Source: Paracoccus haematequi (lineage in GTDB: Bacteria > Pseudomonadota > Alphaproteobacteria > Rhodobacterales > Rhodobacteraceae). From it: 64,000 nt of DNA. Below, one piece after another: positions 63,383-64,000 of this stretch (position 1 is the stretch's first letter; the number at the start of each line of letters is the position of its first letter). A program made the position numbers and the translations under genes. The notes beneath the pieces were generated by a model. That model was not told where the DNA came from and did no database searches. It saw only the letters and a program-made list of their open reading frames with translations. Location: assembly GCA_945881965.1 (NCBI GenBank), contig CAMCVS010000004.1, positions 1 to 64,000 on the forward strand. The letters are read 5' to 3'.

Positions 63383-64000
63383 GTGACCAAGGTTATCGAC
63401 TTTCAGACAGATCCGACGCGCTATCGCCATTGGCGGGTGGACTATGACGGCGCGATCGCGACGCTGTTCATGGATGTCGATGAAAACGGCGGGCTGTTCG
63501 ACGGCTATCAGTTGAAACTGAACAGCTATGATCTGGGCGTCGATATCGAACTGAACGATGTCGTGCAGCGGATGCGGTTCGAACATCCCGAGGTCAAGGT
63601 TGTGGTGCTGAAATCCGGCAAGGATCGGGTCTTTTGCGCCGGGGCCAACATCCGGATGCTTGGCGGGGCGAGCCATGCGCACAAGGTGAATTTCTGCAAG
63701 TTCACCAACGAGACACGGAATGCCTTTGAGGCAGCCGAGGCGGAAAGCGGCCAGAAATACATCGCCGCCATTCGCGGGGCCTGTGCCGGGGGCGGCTATG
63801 AACTGGCGCTGGCGTGCAACTACATCATGCTGACGGATGACAGCACGTCGAACGTGGCGTTGCCCGAGGTGCCGCTGTTGGCCGTGCTGCCGGGAACGGG
63901 CGGCCTGACCCGCGTGACCGACAAGCGCAAGGTGCGGCGTGATCTGGCGGATGTGTTCTGTTCGGTCGAAGAAGGCGTGAAGGGCAAGCGCGCTGTCGAT
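63383..64000 (+). CDS. boxC: Benzoyl-CoA-dihydrodiol lyase BoxC, N-terminal part (runs off right edge)
   Basis: Ring-opening enzyme of the aerobic benzoyl-CoA pathway, an enoyl-CoA hydratase relative that hydrolyses the epoxide/dihydrodiol product of BoxAB. The 206 codons seen include the BoxC-type start VIDFQTDPTRYRHWRVDYDG, the oxyanion part FCAGANIRMLGG and ACAGGGYELALAC. The GTG at 63383 has GGGGAGGA eight bases upstream; an in-frame ATG at 63356 (nine codons earlier) is the alternative. The frame is open to the window end; the full protein is usually about 550 residues. Confidence 0.92.
   Translation, partial: MTKVIDFQTDPTRYRHWRVDYDGAIATLFMDVDENGGLFDGYQLKLNSYDLGVDIELNDVVQRMRFEHPEVKVVVLKSGKDRVFCAGANIRMLGGASHAHKVNFCKFTNETRNAFEAAEAESGQKYIAAIRGACAGGGYELALACNYIMLTDDSTSNVALPEVPLLAVLPGTGGLTRVTDKRKVRRDLADVFCSVEEGVKGKRAVD

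Overview
This window is a high-GC, gene-dense alphaproteobacterial chromosome segment, most likely from a member of the Rhodobacteraceae (Roseobacter group). The evidence is the RegB/SenC/RegA redox cluster, the alphaproteobacterial addB-addA recombination operon, the rho/mnmE/mnmG/rsmG/parA/parB block facing maf/aroE/coaE/dnaQ/secB, and an aerobic benzoyl-CoA (box) pathway at the right edge. Assignment below family level is not possible from what is visible.

Layout. 0-9 kb: a truncated response regulator and a divergent Hpt protein, threonine dehydratase, argG, a sulfotransferase-like/class IV aminotransferase pair, periplasmic msrA, ribokinase and NADP malic enzyme. 9-16 kb: mutS, grpE-hrcA, then rph-rdgB-hemW and a DUF454 membrane protein. 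16-26 kb: the origin-proximal region, with parB-parA-rsmG-mnmG-mnmE-rho reading left and maf-aroE-coaE-dnaQ reading right. The 0.5-kb gap between rho and maf is the best oriC candidate. Two perfect parS palindromes lie in rsmG and mnmG, and a one-mismatch copy lies in hemW. 26-34 kb: secB, fxsA, a Tim44-domain protein, mltA, smr, a lipoprotein hydrolase, and hslU and hslV, which are separated by an oppositely oriented BrnT/BrnA toxin-antitoxin pair. 34-45 kb: a leftward block PAS protein - tsaE - amgK - murU - addB - addA - trxA, joining cell-wall sugar recycling to double-strand-break repair. 44.7-47.5 kb: regB with divergent senC and regA. 47.5-60.3 kb: envelope and housekeeping genes (a lipoprotein, GNAT, an unrecognised secreted pair, an HD hydrolase, ahcY, DUF922, DUF2853, two DUF1761 paralogues, EVE, gpsA, tsaD, hemD, a mitofilin-like protein, hemY) and tRNA-Thr(CGU). 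60.3-64 kb: the start of a benzoate-degradation cluster (benzoate-CoA ligase, alpha/beta hydrolase, DUF309, truncated boxC) with TGCA-N6-TGCA motifs expected for BoxR.

How the genes work together. The central part is an origin/partition neighbourhood in which ParB sites are written into coding sequence. The right edge is a catabolic operon with its own operator-like sites before both the ligase and boxC; boxB, boxA and boxR are presumably beyond the window. A full TTAA-N7-TTAAC CtrA-type site lies just upstream of the PAS-protein gene. The genome is very compact: six convergent gene pairs overlap at their stop codons. I saw no insertion sequence, prophage, CRISPR array or rRNA. The most unusual items are the brnTA insertion that splits hslVU, the class IV aminotransferase lacking the usual PLP-binding glutamate, the secreted pair near 49-50 kb, and the regulatory motifs listed as findings.
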